A stretch of DNA of 5,164 nucleotides, from positions 1 to 5,164 of the forward strand of contig DAOUES010000030.1 of the NCBI GenBank assembly GCA_034430335.1. Direction: 5' to 3'. This DNA is from JAFGOY01 sp034430335 (lineage in GTDB: Bacteria; Chloroflexota; Anaerolineae; Aggregatilineales; UBA3940). Both the position numbers and the translations under genes were made by a program. A model generated the notes under the pieces. It worked only from the letters and a program-made list of their open reading frames with translations. It did not search any database and was not told the DNA's origin. Positions 5,042 through 5,164 of this stretch are shown here, piece after piece (positions within the stretch are counted from its first letter, which is position 1; each line of letters opens with the position of its first letter).

Positions 5042-5164
5042 ACAAGACAAGCGATTGACAGTTAGTACGGGTCAGCTCCACGTGTTACCACGCCTCCACT
5101 TCCCGCCTATCCAGCTGGTCGTCTCCCAGCAGTCTCAAGGAGATCTGGTTTTGGGGGGGGCTTC
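5042..5164 (-). rRNA. rrl: 23S ribosomal RNA, 3' end (partial)
   Basis: On the minus strand the right edge carries the last ~120 nt of 23S rRNA. GGATAGGCGGGAAGTGGAGG and GAGCTGACCCGTACTAAC align by eye with the E. coli stretches GATAGGCCGGGTGTG and GAGCTAACCGGTACTAAT. Counting the same 20 nt after GTACTAAY as in E. coli puts the 3' end near 5041-5043. The gene continues beyond the window. A run of eight C residues (minus strand) lies at 5153-5160. Confidence 0.9.

Noticed and set aside
4694..5065. Open frames on both strands over the end of the WD40 gene, 5S and the rRNA spacer
   Set aside because: They cover the 5S rRNA and spacer hairpins; the apparent peptides are translations of structural RNA and repeats.
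1..5164. Search for transposons, phage genes, toxin-antitoxin or defence genes and CRISPR
   Set aside because: No transposase, integrase, terminal inverted repeats, regular spacer arrays or defence domains were seen on either strand.

Overview
The window most resembles a Chloroflexota (Anaerolineae-like) bacterium. The reasons are two lipoprotein-like secreted proteins, one with a long Thr/Pro-rich spacer (repeats such as PTDTPTPTDTP), a 14-blade WD40 surface protein, GGGGG-type ribosome binding sites and mixed GC content. The phylum call is an inference from style, not from a database match.

Layout. Positions 45-1055 (minus) encode a complete LacI/GalR-family repressor. A 347-bp divergent intergenic region (1056-1402) follows and holds two identical 14-bp palindromic operators, TGGGAGCGCTCTCA. 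They differ by one base from the site I know for CelR, the LacI-type cellulose regulator of Thermobifida. Positions 1403-2785 (plus) encode a secreted, lipoprotein-like clan-A glycoside hydrolase related to GH5 cellulases. Only 17 bp further on, 2803-4755 (plus) encode a second lipoprotein-like protein with a Thr/Pro linker and 14 WD40-type blades. The two plus-strand genes form an apparent operon.

From 4776 to the right edge the content changes to the end of a ribosomal RNA operon read on the minus strand: the 3' end of 23S rRNA (about 5042-5164, running off the window), a spacer of about 150 bp with hairpins and a decamer repeat, and a complete 5S rRNA (about 4776-4891). The glycosidase operon and the rRNA operon converge tail to tail with only 20 bp between them.

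Working model. The repressor probably binds both operators and controls its own gene and the divergent hydrolase/WD40 operon in response to a sugar released from a beta-glucan-like polysaccharide. The hydrolase and the propeller protein would then act together outside the membrane. The most unusual points are the replacement of two normally conserved active-site residues in the hydrolase, the pairing of a regulated hydrolase with a 14-blade surface protein, a base-composition step inside the WD40 gene exactly where the propeller begins, and the tight convergence with the rRNA operon.
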